From Elusimicrobiota bacterium (GTDB lineage: Bacteria > CAYTYR01 > UBA6262), in contig PMCA01000017.1 in NCBI GenBank assembly GCA_003153935.1, positions 33,655 through 72,106 on the forward strand: a stretch of 38,452 nt of DNA, written 5' to 3'. The position numbers and the translations under genes were made by a program. Under the pieces are notes generated by a model, which saw only the letters and a program-made list of their open reading frames with translations, made no database searches and was not told the DNA's origin. Of the stretch, positions 17,132 to 26,118 are shown in pieces; position 1 is the first letter of the stretch, and every line of letters starts with the position of its first letter.

Positions 17132-18139
17132 ATGATAAAATTGGCGGTTGTGGGATTGGGATACTGGGGCCCGAATTTGCTGCGGGCTTTTAACCAGTTG
17201 CCGGACGCCCAGGTGGTGACCATCTGCGACGCGTCAGAGAAACAGCTGCGAAAATTCGCTGCTATTTATCCCGCGGCCAAGAACACCGCTAATTACGCCG
17301 ATGTTTTGAATGACCCCGAAATTGCCGCCGTGGTAATAGCCGTACCGGCGCCGCTGCATTACCAGCTGGTCAAAGAGGCTTTGGGGGCGGGCAAGCATGT
17401 TTTTGTGGAAAAACCCCTGGCCTTGAACCTGCCGGAAGCCGAAGAGCTGGTCACCCTCTCCGCGAAAAAGCAGCGGATCCTGATGGTGGGACATCTGCTT
17501 AAATATCACCCGGCCGTGGCCAAGATAAAAGAATATATCGATAATAAAGAGATCGGCGATGTCTTTTACATGTATTCCACCCGGGTGAACCTGGGACGTA
17601 TCCGGGTCCAGGAAAACGCTCTCTGGAGCCTGGCGGTCCATGATATCGCCGTGATCCTGCATTTAATGAATAATGTCCTGCCCCTGGAAGTCGCCGCCCA
17701 GGGAGGCGCTTACCTGACCAAGGAAGTGGAAGACGTGGTTTTCCTTAATATGTATTTCCCCAATAAGGTACTAGCTTCGGTGCACGCCAGCTGGCTAGAC
17801 CCGCATAAGATCAGGCAGTTGACCGTCGTCGGCTCGAAAAAGATGGCGGTGTTCAATGACATGGACGGGTCGGAAAAGATCCGCCTGTACGATAAGGGAG
17901 TGGATTTTCTCCCCAGTTTCCAGACCTATAGCGAATATCTGACTATACGCGACGGCGATATCCATATCCCCAAGATCCAGATGAAGGAACCCTTGCAAAT
18001 TGAATGCGGTCATTTCCTGCAATGCATCGCCGCTAATAAGACCCCGCTGACCGACGGAGTGGACGCGCTGCGGGTGCTGAAGGTGCTGGCCGCGGCGCAG
18101 GAGTCGCTTAAAAATAAAGGACGTCAAGTGGAGGTTTGA
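17132..18139 (+). CDS. wbpB: Gfo/Idh/MocA-family sugar oxidoreductase, WbpB/WlbA-like
   Basis: The 335-residue protein has an N-terminal NAD(P) Rossmann fold ([15 protein letters not shown], from residue 7) and the family motif VEKPLALN with EKP at 93-95. The C-terminal domain is the usual alpha/beta substrate-binding part. In the WbpB/WlbA role, the enzyme oxidises C3 of UDP-GlcNAc-uronic acid to the 3-keto sugar, which the aminotransferase then aminates. This assignment rests on the next two genes being convincing WbpD and WbpE homologues, in the same strand with a one-base gap. Other Gfo/Idh sugar dehydrogenases cannot be excluded from sequence alone. Confidence 0.75.
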   Translation: MIKLAVVGLGYWGPNLLRAFNQLPDAQVVTICDASEKQLRKFAAIYPAAKNTANYADVLNDPEIAAVVIAVPAPLHYQLVKEALGAGKHVFVEKPLALNLPEAEELVTLSAKKQRILMVGHLLKYHPAVAKIKEYIDNKEIGDVFYMYSTRVNLGRIRVQENALWSLAVHDIAVILHLMNNVLPLEVAAQGGAYLTKEVEDVVFLNMYFPNKVLASVHASWLDPHKIRQLTVVGSKKMAVFNDMDGSEKIRLYDKGVDFLPSFQTYSEYLTIRDGDIHIPKIQMKEPLQIECGHFLQCIAANKTPLTDGVDALRVLKVLAAAQESLKNKGRQVEV

Positions 18140-18140
18140 G

Positions 18141-18725
18141 GTGGAAGAAAAAAAGGCTTTTGTGCATCCTACCAGTTTTGTGGACGAAGGTGTCGAGATC
18201 GGGCCGGGTACGCAGATCTGGCATTTTTGCCATATTTCCCCGGATGCGAAGATCGGGCGGGACTGCAAGATCGGCCAGAATGTTTTCGTGGATAAGGGAG
18301 TGGTGATAGGCAACACCGTAAAGATCCAGAACAATGTTTCGGTTTACCGGGACGTGACGCTGGAGGATTATGTCTTTTGCGGACCGTCGATGGTCTTTAC
18401 TAATGTTTTCAATCCTCGTTCCGCTTACGTCAGGCAGGAGAGCGAATACCGTAAAACCCTGGTTAAAAAAGGGGCGAGCATCGGGGCCAACGCGACCATT
18501 GTCTGCGGCAACACTATCGGCAGCTGGGCCTTCGTGGGCGCCGGTTCGGTGGTGACCAGGGACGTGCCTGATTACGCTCTGGTATACGGTAATCCCGCCC
18601 AGGTCAAGGGATGGTTCTGCGAATGCGGCGAAAAACTTAAATTCACCGGTGGTAAGGCGACCTGCCGGAAATGCGGACTGAAATACGTTAAGAAAAATAA
18701 TTTAGTGGAAAGGGCGGGCAAGTGA
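18141..18725 (+). CDS. wbpD: UDP-sugar N-acetyltransferase, WbpD/WlbB-like
   Basis: This 194-residue left-handed beta-helix acyltransferase closely matches my recollection of Pseudomonas Wbp[15 protein letters not shown], then KIQNNVSVY, then [16 protein letters not shown] and [16 protein letters not shown]. WbpD acetylates the 3-amino group of UDP-2-acetamido-3-amino-2,3-dideoxy-glucuronate with acetyl-CoA. The C-terminus adds a small Cys cluster (C160, C162, C175, C178) that looks like a zinc ribbon. The start is GTG at 18141, one base after the preceding stop, and the end overlaps the next gene by four bases (GTGA). This is the best-supported member of the sugar pathway here. Confidence 0.88.
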   Translation: MEEKKAFVHPTSFVDEGVEIGPGTQIWHFCHISPDAKIGRDCKIGQNVFVDKGVVIGNTVKIQNNVSVYRDVTLEDYVFCGPSMVFTNVFNPRSAYVRQESEYRKTLVKKGASIGANATIVCGNTIGSWAFVGAGSVVTRDVPDYALVYGNPAQVKGWFCECGEKLKFTGGKATCRKCGLKYVKKNNLVERAGK

Positions 18726-19819
18726 TCCCTATAATTGATCTTAAAGGACAGTACCAATCCATCAAGAAGGAAATCGACGAAGCAGTAGCCAGGGTTATCG
18801 CCAGCGGCGGTTATATCCTGGGGCCGGAAGTGGAGTCACTGGAAAAAGAGATCGCCACGTTTACCGGGGCGAAATACGCGATTGCGGTTAATTCCGGGAC
18901 CGATGCGTTACTCCTGGCTTTGAAAGCAGCGGGAATCGGTCCGGGCGATGAAGTAATAACCACTGCATTCAGTTTCATCGCGACCGCGGAAGTTATCTCT
19001 TTCCTGGGAGCTAAGCCGGTTTTTGTCGACATTGATCCGGCCGACTATAACCTGGTCGTTAGCCAGGTGGAACGGAAAATAACCTCCAGGACCAAAGCGG
19101 TAATACCCGTGCATCTCTATGGCCAGCCGGCGGAAATGGACGCGCTGATGGCATTGGCCGGAGCCAAGGGCCTGAAGGTGATCGAAGATTGTGCCCAGTC
19201 ACTGGGAGCTACTTATAAGGGACGGGTGACCGGAACTATCGGTGACGCGGGCTGCATCAGCTTCTTCCCGACCAAGAACCTGGGCGCTTTCGGTGACGGA
19301 GGGATGATCATAACCAACGACGAAAAAATGGCTAACCTGCTGAAGAAATTGCATGTCCACGGAGCGGGTGAAAAATATGTGCACGAAGTATTGGGTATGA
19401 ACAGCCGGCTGGACGCATTGCAGGCGGCGATATTAAGAGTGAAACTCAAATATCTGCCGGGATGGTCAAAGCAGCGAAATGAGAACACCTCTTTCTATAA
19501 CCGGAGCCTCAAAGGCCTGCCGCTGACCTTGCCCGTGCCCAAAGCGGACGTTTACCACGTCTATAACCAGTATACGATAGCGACGGAAAAAAGGGATGAG
19601 TTGCAGAAACACCTGAAAGAAAAGGGAATAGGCACCGCTATCCATTATCCGATCGCCCTGCCGTTCCAGCAGGCATTTTCTTATCTGAATTTGGACCTAA
19701 CGGAATACCCCGCGGCCAAAAAAGCGGCGCAATCCGTTCTTTCCCTGCCGGCCTTCCCGGAAATGACCCCGGCCCAAAAGGATGAAGTAGTAGCCGCTAT
19801 CAAAAGTTTCTTTGCCTAA
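18722..19819 (+). CDS. wbpE: DegT/DnrJ/EryC1/StrS aminotransferase, WbpE/WlbC-like
   Basis: This 365-residue PLP enzyme aminates a 3-keto UDP-sugar, in the WbpE role using glutamate as donor. It has the opening [18 protein letters not shown], the [11 protein letters not shown] phosphate-binding stretch, and the catalytic lysine K185 in [14 protein letters not shown]. Length and motif order are complete for the family. The start is GTG at 18722, overlapping the acetyltransferase stop by four bases, so the oxidise-aminate-acetylate genes are tightly coupled. The substrate is inferred from these neighbours; a dehydrogenase such as WbpA and an epimerase such as WbpI are not in the window. Confidence 0.88.
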   Translation: MIPIIDLKGQYQSIKKEIDEAVARVIASGGYILGPEVESLEKEIATFTGAKYAIAVNSGTDALLLALKAAGIGPGDEVITTAFSFIATAEVISFLGAKPVFVDIDPADYNLVVSQVERKITSRTKAVIPVHLYGQPAEMDALMALAGAKGLKVIEDCAQSLGATYKGRVTGTIGDAGCISFFPTKNLGAFGDGGMIITNDEKMANLLKKLHVHGAGEKYVHEVLGMNSRLDALQAAILRVKLKYLPGWSKQRNENTSFYNRSLKGLPLTLPVPKADVYHVYNQYTIATEKRDELQKHLKEKGIGTAIHYPIALPFQQAFSYLNLDLTEYPAAKKAAQSVLSLPAFPEMTPAQKDEVVAAIKSFFA

Positions 19820-19820
19820 A

Positions 19821-19826
19821 AAGGAG
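19821..19826 (+). promoter_or_regulatory. Ribosome-binding site deciding the 19833 start
   Basis: AAGGAG sits six bases before ATG 19833. The longer frame would begin at a TTG (19812) inside the upstream gene and lacks such a site. Confidence 0.75.
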
Positions 19827-19832
19827 AGTTTC

Positions 19833-20303
19833 ATGGGACTGTTCAAAAGTATCTTCAACCGTTATTTTTCCCGCGCTCACCACATCCCCGCCAATCCCTA
19901 TAATCCGCATGCCTGGATAATCGGGGAGCCGAATTTAGGCAAGGGGTGCTGGATCGGGCCTTTTACCGTGATTGACGGTTCGGGCGGACTGGAAATAGGA
20001 GAGAATACAACCATCTCCAGCGGCACCCATATCTATACTCATAGCGCGGTGGCCAGGAATGTCTCCAAACGGGAACATCCCGAGCTCGACCGCCGGGCGG
20101 TGAAGATCGGTTGCTGCTGCCATATCGGTCCGAACAGCACTGTCCTAATGGGCGTCAAGATCGGTAATAATGTGGTGATTGGCGCCGGCTCAGTGATACT
20201 GGAAAACACGGAAATCCCGGATAATGCAGTCATGGCGGGTAATCCGGCCAAGTTGATAAGCAACAATTCCGGCAAGCTTTGGAAGGAAAAATGTGCGGAA
20301 TAA
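19833..20303 (+). CDS. Hexapeptide-repeat acyltransferase
   Basis: From ATG 19833 the protein has 156 residues. It is a left-handed beta-helix acyltransferase with repeats of the type LGKGCWIGPFTVI, then IGENTTISSGTHIYTHS, and the closing IGNNVVIGAGSVILENTEIPDNAVMAGNPAK. The histidine in YTHSAVAR is a candidate catalytic residue. It probably adds an acetyl or other acyl group to a sugar of the surface glycan; it is not closely similar to the WbpD-like enzyme upstream, so it is a second, separate acylation step. It overlaps the following asnB-type gene by 13 bp. The acceptor cannot be named. Confidence 0.82.
   Translation: MGLFKSIFNRYFSRAHHIPANPYNPHAWIIGEPNLGKGCWIGPFTVIDGSGGLEIGENTTISSGTHIYTHSAVARNVSKREHPELDRRAVKIGCCCHIGPNSTVLMGVKIGNNVVIGAGSVILENTEIPDNAVMAGNPAKLISNNSGKLWKEKCAE
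20281..20286 (+). promoter_or_regulatory. Ribosome-binding site deciding the 20291 start
   Basis: GGAAGG lies four bases before ATG 20291. This start leaves Cys directly after Met, as the amidotransferase nucleophile requires; the earlier TTG at 20279 would bury the cysteine. Confidence 0.8.
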
Positions 20304-22120
20304 CGGGCTTTTACAGTTTTAAAGAAGGATCGACCATTGTCGCCCCGGTGCTGAAGGAAATGATGGATATCATTTCCCACCGTGGACCGGATGACTCTGG
20401 TTCCTGGTTCGGTTTTCCGTTTCAGGACCGGCCACGGGTAGGGCTGGGGCATCGCCGGCTTTCCATCATCGACCTGGCTAAAGGCCAGCAGCCGATGACC
20501 AATGAGGACGGTTCCTGCCGGGTCATTTACAACGGCGAGATATATAATTATAAAAAACTGCGCGGTGAACTTGAAGCGAAAGGACATAAGTTCTCCACTG
20601 CCAGCGATACTGAAGTGATCCTGCATTTGTACGAGGAATACGGGAAAATGGCGCCGGAACTTTTAAATGGCATGTTCGCTTTCGCCCTGTGGGACGAGCG
20701 CCGCAAAAGGATGCTGCTGGCTCGCGACCGCACCGGCACCAAATCTCTTTATTACTGGAACGACGGCAATATACTGCTTTTCGGCTCGGAGATAAAATCC
20801 CTGCTCAAGAGCGGCCTGTTCCATACGGAACTGGACCAGGAGGCGATGCGCGAATATTTTACCTTTCAGAACATTATCAGCGACCGAACTTTGTTCAGGA
20901 ATGTGCGTATGCTTAAGCCCGGCTGGCGGATGATGATCGAGGATAATAAACTAACGAGTGAAGAATACTGGGATTTCCGTTATACGGAGAGGCCGGACCG
21001 CGGCGAACAGTATTATGTTGACCGCCTGCGCGAATTATTGCCGGAAGTGGTCAAGAACCAGCTGGTCAGCGACGTGCCGCTGGGCAGTTTCCTGAGCGGC
21101 GGTATAGATTCAAGCACCTTGGTGGTGCTGGCCAACCGGTTCCTGTCCCCGTTAAACACATTTACCGTCGGGTTCAATATGGACTCGGTCAGCGGCCTGG
21201 AAACCAGTTTTGACGAGAGAAAAGAAGTAGAAGAACTCATTAACACCCTGCATGTCCGTCATCATGACGTGGTCCTGCATTCCGGGGACATGCAAAGTAT
21301 CTTCCCCAAGCTGGTCTGGCACCTGGAGGATCTCAAGCTCGGTATCAGCCACCCGAATTATTACGCCTGTAACCTGGCCAGTAAATTCGTCAAAGTGGTT
21401 CTCTCCGGAGCGGGCGGGGATGAAATATTCGCCGGTTATCCCTGGCGTTACCAGCTGGGGCTGGAAGCGTCTGAAAAAGATTTCAGCGACATTTATTTTA
21501 ATTACTGGCAAAGACTGGTCAAGATCAATGAACAGAAGGACTTCTTCTCGGCGCAGACTTTCACGCGGGTAAGAGATTATGATCTGAAAGGTATGTTCAC
21601 GGGGGTGCTGGGTGCTTGCTCAAGCCCAGACCGGCTGGATAAGATCCTTTACTTCGAGAGCAAGACTTTCCTGGCAGGCCTGTTGACCGTTGATGACAAG
21701 CTGGGCATGGCCAACTCAGTCGAAGTAAGGGTGCCGTTCCTGGACAATGACCTGATCGATTTTATGGAAACGGTGCCGGCCATTTATAAATACAGGCAAG
21801 GCTCTTCAAAATACCTGCTGAAAAAAGCGCTGGCAGGCATCCTGCCGGAATTCGTGCTTAAGCGCAAGAAACAGGGGTTCGCCTCACCGGAGCAGTCCTG
21901 GTACAAGGGCCCGTCCATGGGTTATGTGCGCGAGATACTGCTCAATGACCGGACCCTGGGCCGTGGTTATTTTAACGCTGACTATATCAAGAAGTCCATA
22001 GATGAACACATCTCCGGCCAGGTTAATCAGCGGCTGCTGATCTGGTCACTGCTTAGCTTTGAATGGTGGTGCCGGATATTCCTGGACGGGATGAGCCTGG
22101 ACGAAATAAGGAAAGATTAA
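20291..22120 (+). CDS. Asparagine-synthase-type glutamine amidotransferase (first copy)
   Basis: The 609-residue protein starts MCGITGFYSF, so Cys2 becomes the N-terminal nucleophile of the class II glutaminase domain (about 2-200; SHRGPDDSG, YNGEIYNYKKLR). The synthetase domain (about 225-600) has the pyrophosphatase loop SGGIDSSTL, SGAGGDEIFAGYPWRY and the C-terminal VEVRVPFLDNDLIDF. Enzymes of this type in surface-polysaccharide clusters can amidate uronic-acid carboxyl groups; true asparagine synthesis is also possible. Because a WbpB/D/E uronic-sugar set lies just upstream, amidation of that sugar is a reasonable inference. A second, distinct copy lies at 34887. Both domains are complete. 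Confidence 0.88.
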   Translation: MCGITGFYSFKEGSTIVAPVLKEMMDIISHRGPDDSGSWFGFPFQDRPRVGLGHRRLSIIDLAKGQQPMTNEDGSCRVIYNGEIYNYKKLRGELEAKGHKFSTASDTEVILHLYEEYGKMAPELLNGMFAFALWDERRKRMLLARDRTGTKSLYYWNDGNILLFGSEIKSLLKSGLFHTELDQEAMREYFTFQNIISDRTLFRNVRMLKPGWRMMIEDNKLTSEEYWDFRYTERPDRGEQYYVDRLRELLPEVVKNQLVSDVPLGSFLSGGIDSSTLVVLANRFLSPLNTFTVGFNMDSVSGLETSFDERKEVEELINTLHVRHHDVVLHSGDMQSIFPKLVWHLEDLKLGISHPNYYACNLASKFVKVVLSGAGGDEIFAGYPWRYQLGLEASEKDFSDIYFNYWQRLVKINEQKDFFSAQTFTRVRDYDLKGMFTGVLGACSSPDRLDKILYFESKTFLAGLLTVDDKLGMANSVEVRVPFLDNDLIDFMETVPAIYKYRQGSSKYLLKKALAGILPEFVLKRKKQGFASPEQSWYKGPSMGYVREILLNDRTLGRGYFNADYIKKSIDEHISGQVNQRLLIWSLLSFEWWCRIFLDGMSLDEIRKD

Positions 22121-23314
22121 ATGAAAATAGGTTTCCTGGGAAATTTAGCCGGTAACGCCTGGCAGATGGCCAAGAACTTCCGCGCCGCGGGGCTGGATAC
22201 CGAGTATATAAACGATCTTGATCATTATCATCTGTTCTGTTTCCCGGACTGGTACGAACAATACCTGAAGATCGGTATGGATAAAGTTGAGGAGACCAGG
22301 CAGGCCTGGCTCGCTAAACTGGCGAGCCCAGGCGGCAAGCCCCGGGGTAAAACATGGTCTCTGGCCGCTCTGAAAAGTTATAAGGATGTCCCGGCAGAAA
22401 AAACCGCGATAAGCCTGGATCAGATCCGTTCCTGCGATAAGCTGGTTGTCAGCGGTATAAACGGGATGCTGCTGGCCGCGGCAGCGGGCAAAGAACATGA
22501 TTGTATCTTCTGGCCGGCAGGTGGGGACTGGCGCCTCATAACCGAGGGAGAAGGCCGCCCGTCCGGGATCAAAGCCCGGTTGCCGTTCGAGTTCACCCGG
22601 TTGATCCTGAAAAGTTCCCTGGGTAAGTATCCTGTATTTTCTTCTCATGATCCGGTTCAGGATTATTCCCGGCGCTGGCATAAGAAACTGCGCTATTTGC
22701 CTTTCCCTCTGCCGGTCCATCAACCGCTGAAAAGTAAGGAAAAAGTTTGGGAGTTGATCGGGCTCGATGAGCGGGAAACGGCAGGGAAGACCGTGATCTT
22801 TATGCCTTCACGGATAAGCTTCATCTGGAAGAAGACCAATGTTTTCCTGGAAGCGTTCCTTGAGGCCAGCAGCCGTAACAGGAATTTACTGCTGATTGTT
22901 CCGGCCTGGGGCCAGGACCGTGACAGAGTGTGCGAGATGACGGATGGCGCCTCGATAAAACTCCTGGATTCAGTTTTTTCCATCCCGTTTCTATATGACA
23001 TTTACAGCCACTGCGACCTGGTCGCCGACCAGTTCTCGCTGGGTAGTTACGGAACAGCCGCGGTCGGCGCTTTTTCCTGCGGCCGGCCGGTGCTGACCTA
23101 TATTGACGAGGACCGGTTCCGGGAAAAGGGGTTCCCTGTCCCTCCGGTCATAAACTGCCGCACCAAAGAAGAGATCGTCAGCGCCCTGGAAAAAGTAGCT
23201 GCGCATCCCGACCTGCTTAAAGAAAAAGCCGGGCAAATGAGGGAATGGTTCCTGATCACTCACCAGTATCAGGCCGCCGCCAAAAAGCTGAATGAATTAT
23301 TAGCTGAATTCTAA
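22121..23314 (+). CDS. GT-B-like glycosyltransferase of an unnamed 'DQF' type
   Basis: This 397-residue protein begins directly after the preceding stop. The N-terminal half starts MKIGFLGNLAGNAWQMAKNFR, a GT-B-like loop. The C-terminal half contains CDLVADQFSLGSYGTAAV (D303, Q304, F305) and FSCGRPVLTY, in place of the EX7E signature of GT4. The same DLVADQF-like pattern (IVADQFVIGAYSRFAIEG) occurs in the first domain of the 1052-residue fusion at 29283, so the two are homologous. I infer a sugar-nucleotide-dependent transferase acting at the cytoplasmic face; no donor or acceptor can be predicted. The product has no signal peptide. Confidence 0.65.
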   Translation: MKIGFLGNLAGNAWQMAKNFRAAGLDTEYINDLDHYHLFCFPDWYEQYLKIGMDKVEETRQAWLAKLASPGGKPRGKTWSLAALKSYKDVPAEKTAISLDQIRSCDKLVVSGINGMLLAAAAGKEHDCIFWPAGGDWRLITEGEGRPSGIKARLPFEFTRLILKSSLGKYPVFSSHDPVQDYSRRWHKKLRYLPFPLPVHQPLKSKEKVWELIGLDERETAGKTVIFMPSRISFIWKKTNVFLEAFLEASSRNRNLLLIVPAWGQDRDRVCEMTDGASIKLLDSVFSIPFLYDIYSHCDLVADQFSLGSYGTAAVGAFSCGRPVLTYIDEDRFREKGFPVPPVINCRTKEEIVSALEKVAAHPDLLKEKAGQMREWFLITHQYQAAAKKLNELLAEF

Positions 23315-23328
23315 CGGAAAAGACAGAA

Positions 23329-24891
23329 ATGAACAATAAAACTATCATTCTAGTGAATGTAACGGAAATAGTAAGAGATAGAAGGTCAGACATAGTCTTT
23401 CCCTTAGGGATGCTATACCTGGCCAATAGTCTAAAACAGGCCGGATATACTTCAGTAAAGAAATTCAATATCCCCACTATAGAGATAGACCAATTCATTG
23501 AGCAGATCAAGAACGAGGATATCCTTTTCGTGGCGGTCTGTTCTATCCTGACCGGACTGAAAATAAAAGCAGCCAGCCAGGTCTCGGAAGCATTGAAGAA
23601 GGCGGTAAAAGCTCCAATTGTCTGGGGAGGCTTGTTCCCCAGCACTCTACCTGAACTTTGCCTGAAGAAGGATTATGTGGATATGATCGGCATGGGCGAA
23701 GGAGAAGAACTGGTCGTCGATATCGCCAGGATATATGAGAACAAGCTTGAGCGGGAGATGGTGAAAGGGATCGCTTATAAAGATAGTTCGGGCAAAATAG
23801 TGGTCAACGAAAAAAGGCCGCCTCTGGAGAACCTGGATCGTTTCCGGCCAGACCTGGAGGACGTGGAGGTTAATGATTACATTCAGGTCATGGACGGGGG
23901 AAGATTCCTGCCTTATCCGATAATGACCTCTCGCGGCTGTCCCTACAATTGCGCTTTCTGTTACAATAATGCTTATAATAACCGACGCTGGAGAAAATAT
24001 TCGGCCGGATATGTTATCGATTTTTTGAAGGACTTGAAGGAGAAGGCAAATTTCGATTACATCGTATTGGCCGACGACAATGCTTTCGTGGACAAAGAAC
24101 GGCTGGTGTTGATCATGAAAGAACTATTCGCCCTGGGGGTCAAGATCAGCCATTTCGGTCTCAAACTCAACAATCTGCAGGGGACGGACCTGCAGGATTT
24201 TGTCGATAACGGGGTTCGCAGCATATATTACGGTATTGAATCGTTTCAGGACCGGGTGCTTAAGCTTTGCAATAAAGAACATACCAGAGCCCAGATCCTG
24301 AACGCCATCGAATTGATAAGCCGTTATCCCAGACTGAAGGTTGTCGCCGGGGTGGTCATGGCCATGCCGGGTGAAACCATAGACGACATTAGGGCGGATA
24401 TCCGGGAAGCGGTCGACAACATCAGGTTTGGCGGCAATCTCAGCATTTACACAGTTATCCTGTTTCCCCTGCCGGGAACAAAATTCTACGATGATCTGAT
24501 CAGCGAGGGTGTATTAAAGGAGGCCGAAGATATTAACTACTGGGTGGATATGAGCCCGTATGAAAGCGAAAACATCCTGAGAAAAATGCGGCCGGAAGCC
24601 TCCAAGAAAGATATCAGGCTCATGATCATGGCTAAGAGATATACTGAAAGTGTCATTAACCTCTCTCGCTATGCAGAGAATCAGGGCGAGACTGGCCGGT
24701 TGTACAGACTGAAAAACCGGCTAAAGAACCTGGGAAGATATTTCTTTTTCAGCCTGGGGAAATGGCGGCTGAAAAATGAAGTATTCTTTTGGAGCGGCCT
24801 GGACTTTGTCGGGCTCAAATTTTTGTTCAATGTCGAAAGGGTCGGGAGTAAGATTATACAGAGCAGGATAATGCAGAAGCTGATGAGATGA
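23329..24891 (+). CDS. Radical SAM protein with B12-binding-type N-terminal domain (first copy)
   Basis: This 520-residue protein has an N-terminal Rossmann-like domain (about 1-140; PLGMLYLANSLKQAGY, then VWGGLFPSTLPE and IGMGEGEELVVDI) of the B12-binding radical SAM type. I do not see the cobalamin-ligand DxHxxG motif, so cobalamin binding is uncertain. The radical SAM core follows with CPYNCAFC (C204, C208, C211), which holds the 4Fe-4S cluster for 5'-deoxyadenosyl radical formation. The remainder (about 390-520) is of unknown use. Genes around it make surface sugars and lipids, so the substrate may be a lipid or glycan precursor. It overlaps the next gene by four bases. Confidence 0.85.
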   Translation: MNNKTIILVNVTEIVRDRRSDIVFPLGMLYLANSLKQAGYTSVKKFNIPTIEIDQFIEQIKNEDILFVAVCSILTGLKIKAASQVSEALKKAVKAPIVWGGLFPSTLPELCLKKDYVDMIGMGEGEELVVDIARIYENKLEREMVKGIAYKDSSGKIVVNEKRPPLENLDRFRPDLEDVEVNDYIQVMDGGRFLPYPIMTSRGCPYNCAFCYNNAYNNRRWRKYSAGYVIDFLKDLKEKANFDYIVLADDNAFVDKERLVLIMKELFALGVKISHFGLKLNNLQGTDLQDFVDNGVRSIYYGIESFQDRVLKLCNKEHTRAQILNAIELISRYPRLKVVAGVVMAMPGETIDDIRADIREAVDNIRFGGNLSIYTVILFPLPGTKFYDDLISEGVLKEAEDINYWVDMSPYESENILRKMRPEASKKDIRLMIMAKRYTESVINLSRYAENQGETGRLYRLKNRLKNLGRYFFFSLGKWRLKNEVFFWSGLDFVGLKFLFNVERVGSKIIQSRIMQKLMR

Positions 24892-26105
24892 AGATAAAAT
24901 TCCGGAAATTTCCCTATCCCTATAAGGCGGCTATCACGGTATCCAACGACATCGACCTGATGGAGTGGGAAACTTTTGCCGGTATCTACAATTTCTTGAA
25001 TACTAAGAAGGATACGAAATTCGGCCCAGGCTTGGGCCTGGCTTTAAGTTCCAGCATTTTCTTTTACTCTATAGATTCCAAGACGATCTCTTATTTCACA
25101 GGTATATCGGAACGGAAGAGCGTTTACGCCGAGAGGATCGCCGGGCTGATCAGAGCCGGGGTGATCGATACCTTACATAGTTACGGTGACTGGGGGACCT
25201 ACGGCCAGGCGGATTACGGGTTCAACCGGAAATACGCCGAGCAAGTCCTTAATGAACTGGAAAAGAATTCGCTTAAATTAAGGGTTTGGACCAATCATGG
25301 GCACGATAATTCGATCCAGAATATATCCCGCGGCAGATCAGGCCGAACCTATGAACAGGGTGATGATCCCGGTTCCCCGGCTTATCACGCTGACCTGCTC
25401 GATAAATACGGGGTAAGATATTTCTGGGCGTCCAGCACGAACATCCCCGGCCAGGAATTTTCCAACGCCGGTTATGCCCTGGAAGTTTTGCGGGGAAAAG
25501 GCAGCCTGAACACCTGGAAAGAGAATCTCCGGGGCCGCAACAAGTTGTTCTCTGAATATGAATGCTTGGACGGCAGGATAAGAGAATTCTTCGTAAGATA
25601 CCGGGGAGAGAAAAAGGCGGTCGTGGAGAACCTGCCCAGCCAGCTTTCTCCCGCTACTATCGATTCCCTGTCCGCTGCCGGCGGCTGCCTGATCGTTTAT
25701 ACGCACTTCGGCGCCCGGATGGAAAGTGATAAAGTCATCAGCAACAGTCCCTGGCTGCCCGACGCATTCGTCGGCACCATGAGATATCTGGCGGAAAAAA
25801 ACGCGGCAGGTGATATATGGGTAGCGCCGCTGGCGGTACTGCTTGACCATAACTTCCTGGTTAACAAAACCACTCTGACAGTGGAAACAGATAAGCAAGG
25901 GACCTGTGCCAGGATAAATTTCCCAGCCGGCGCTGAATGTCCCCTGCCAGCCGGATTGTCCCTGGAAGCTGAAGGCCAGGATGCCGAAAGGCTGGAAACC
26001 CTGTCTGCGGGTGGGAAACGTATCCGACTGGAGAAAATTCAGGCCGCAGGGGATAAGGTAGTTTTCAGAATTCCCGGGGCAAAAATTGAATTTCCTATAA
26101 TTTGA
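24888..26105 (+). CDS. Divergent NodB/polysaccharide-deacetylase-like protein
   Basis: The 405-residue protein lacks a signal peptide, suggesting a cytoplasmic enzyme. It opens with FPYPYKAAITVSNDIDLMEW, matching the first beta-strand and catalytic Asp strip of NodB-fold deacetylases in altered form (D21, D23 instead of TFDDG). A second strip, TLHSYGDWG (H97), and a third, WTNHGHDNSIQN (H137, H139), offer further metal-ligand candidates. The C-terminal part (about 320-405) is beta-rich and resembles a small accessory domain. The assignment is to the superfamily, with no family name. In the other module the equivalent position is held by a classical NodB domain inside a fusion protein, which supports a deacetylase-type role by analogy. 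Confidence 0.5.
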   Translation: MKIKFRKFPYPYKAAITVSNDIDLMEWETFAGIYNFLNTKKDTKFGPGLGLALSSSIFFYSIDSKTISYFTGISERKSVYAERIAGLIRAGVIDTLHSYGDWGTYGQADYGFNRKYAEQVLNELEKNSLKLRVWTNHGHDNSIQNISRGRSGRTYEQGDDPGSPAYHADLLDKYGVRYFWASSTNIPGQEFSNAGYALEVLRGKGSLNTWKENLRGRNKLFSEYECLDGRIREFFVRYRGEKKAVVENLPSQLSPATIDSLSAAGGCLIVYTHFGARMESDKVISNSPWLPDAFVGTMRYLAEKNAAGDIWVAPLAVLLDHNFLVNKTTLTVETDKQGTCARINFPAGAECPLPAGLSLEAEGQDAERLETLSAGGKRIRLEKIQAAGDKVVFRIPGAKIEFPII

Positions 26106-26118
26106 GAAGAGGGTTAAT

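Noticed and set aside
20279-20290. TTG start adding four residues to the first asnB-type protein
   Set aside because: It would bury the nucleophilic cysteine, which must be directly after the initiator Met.
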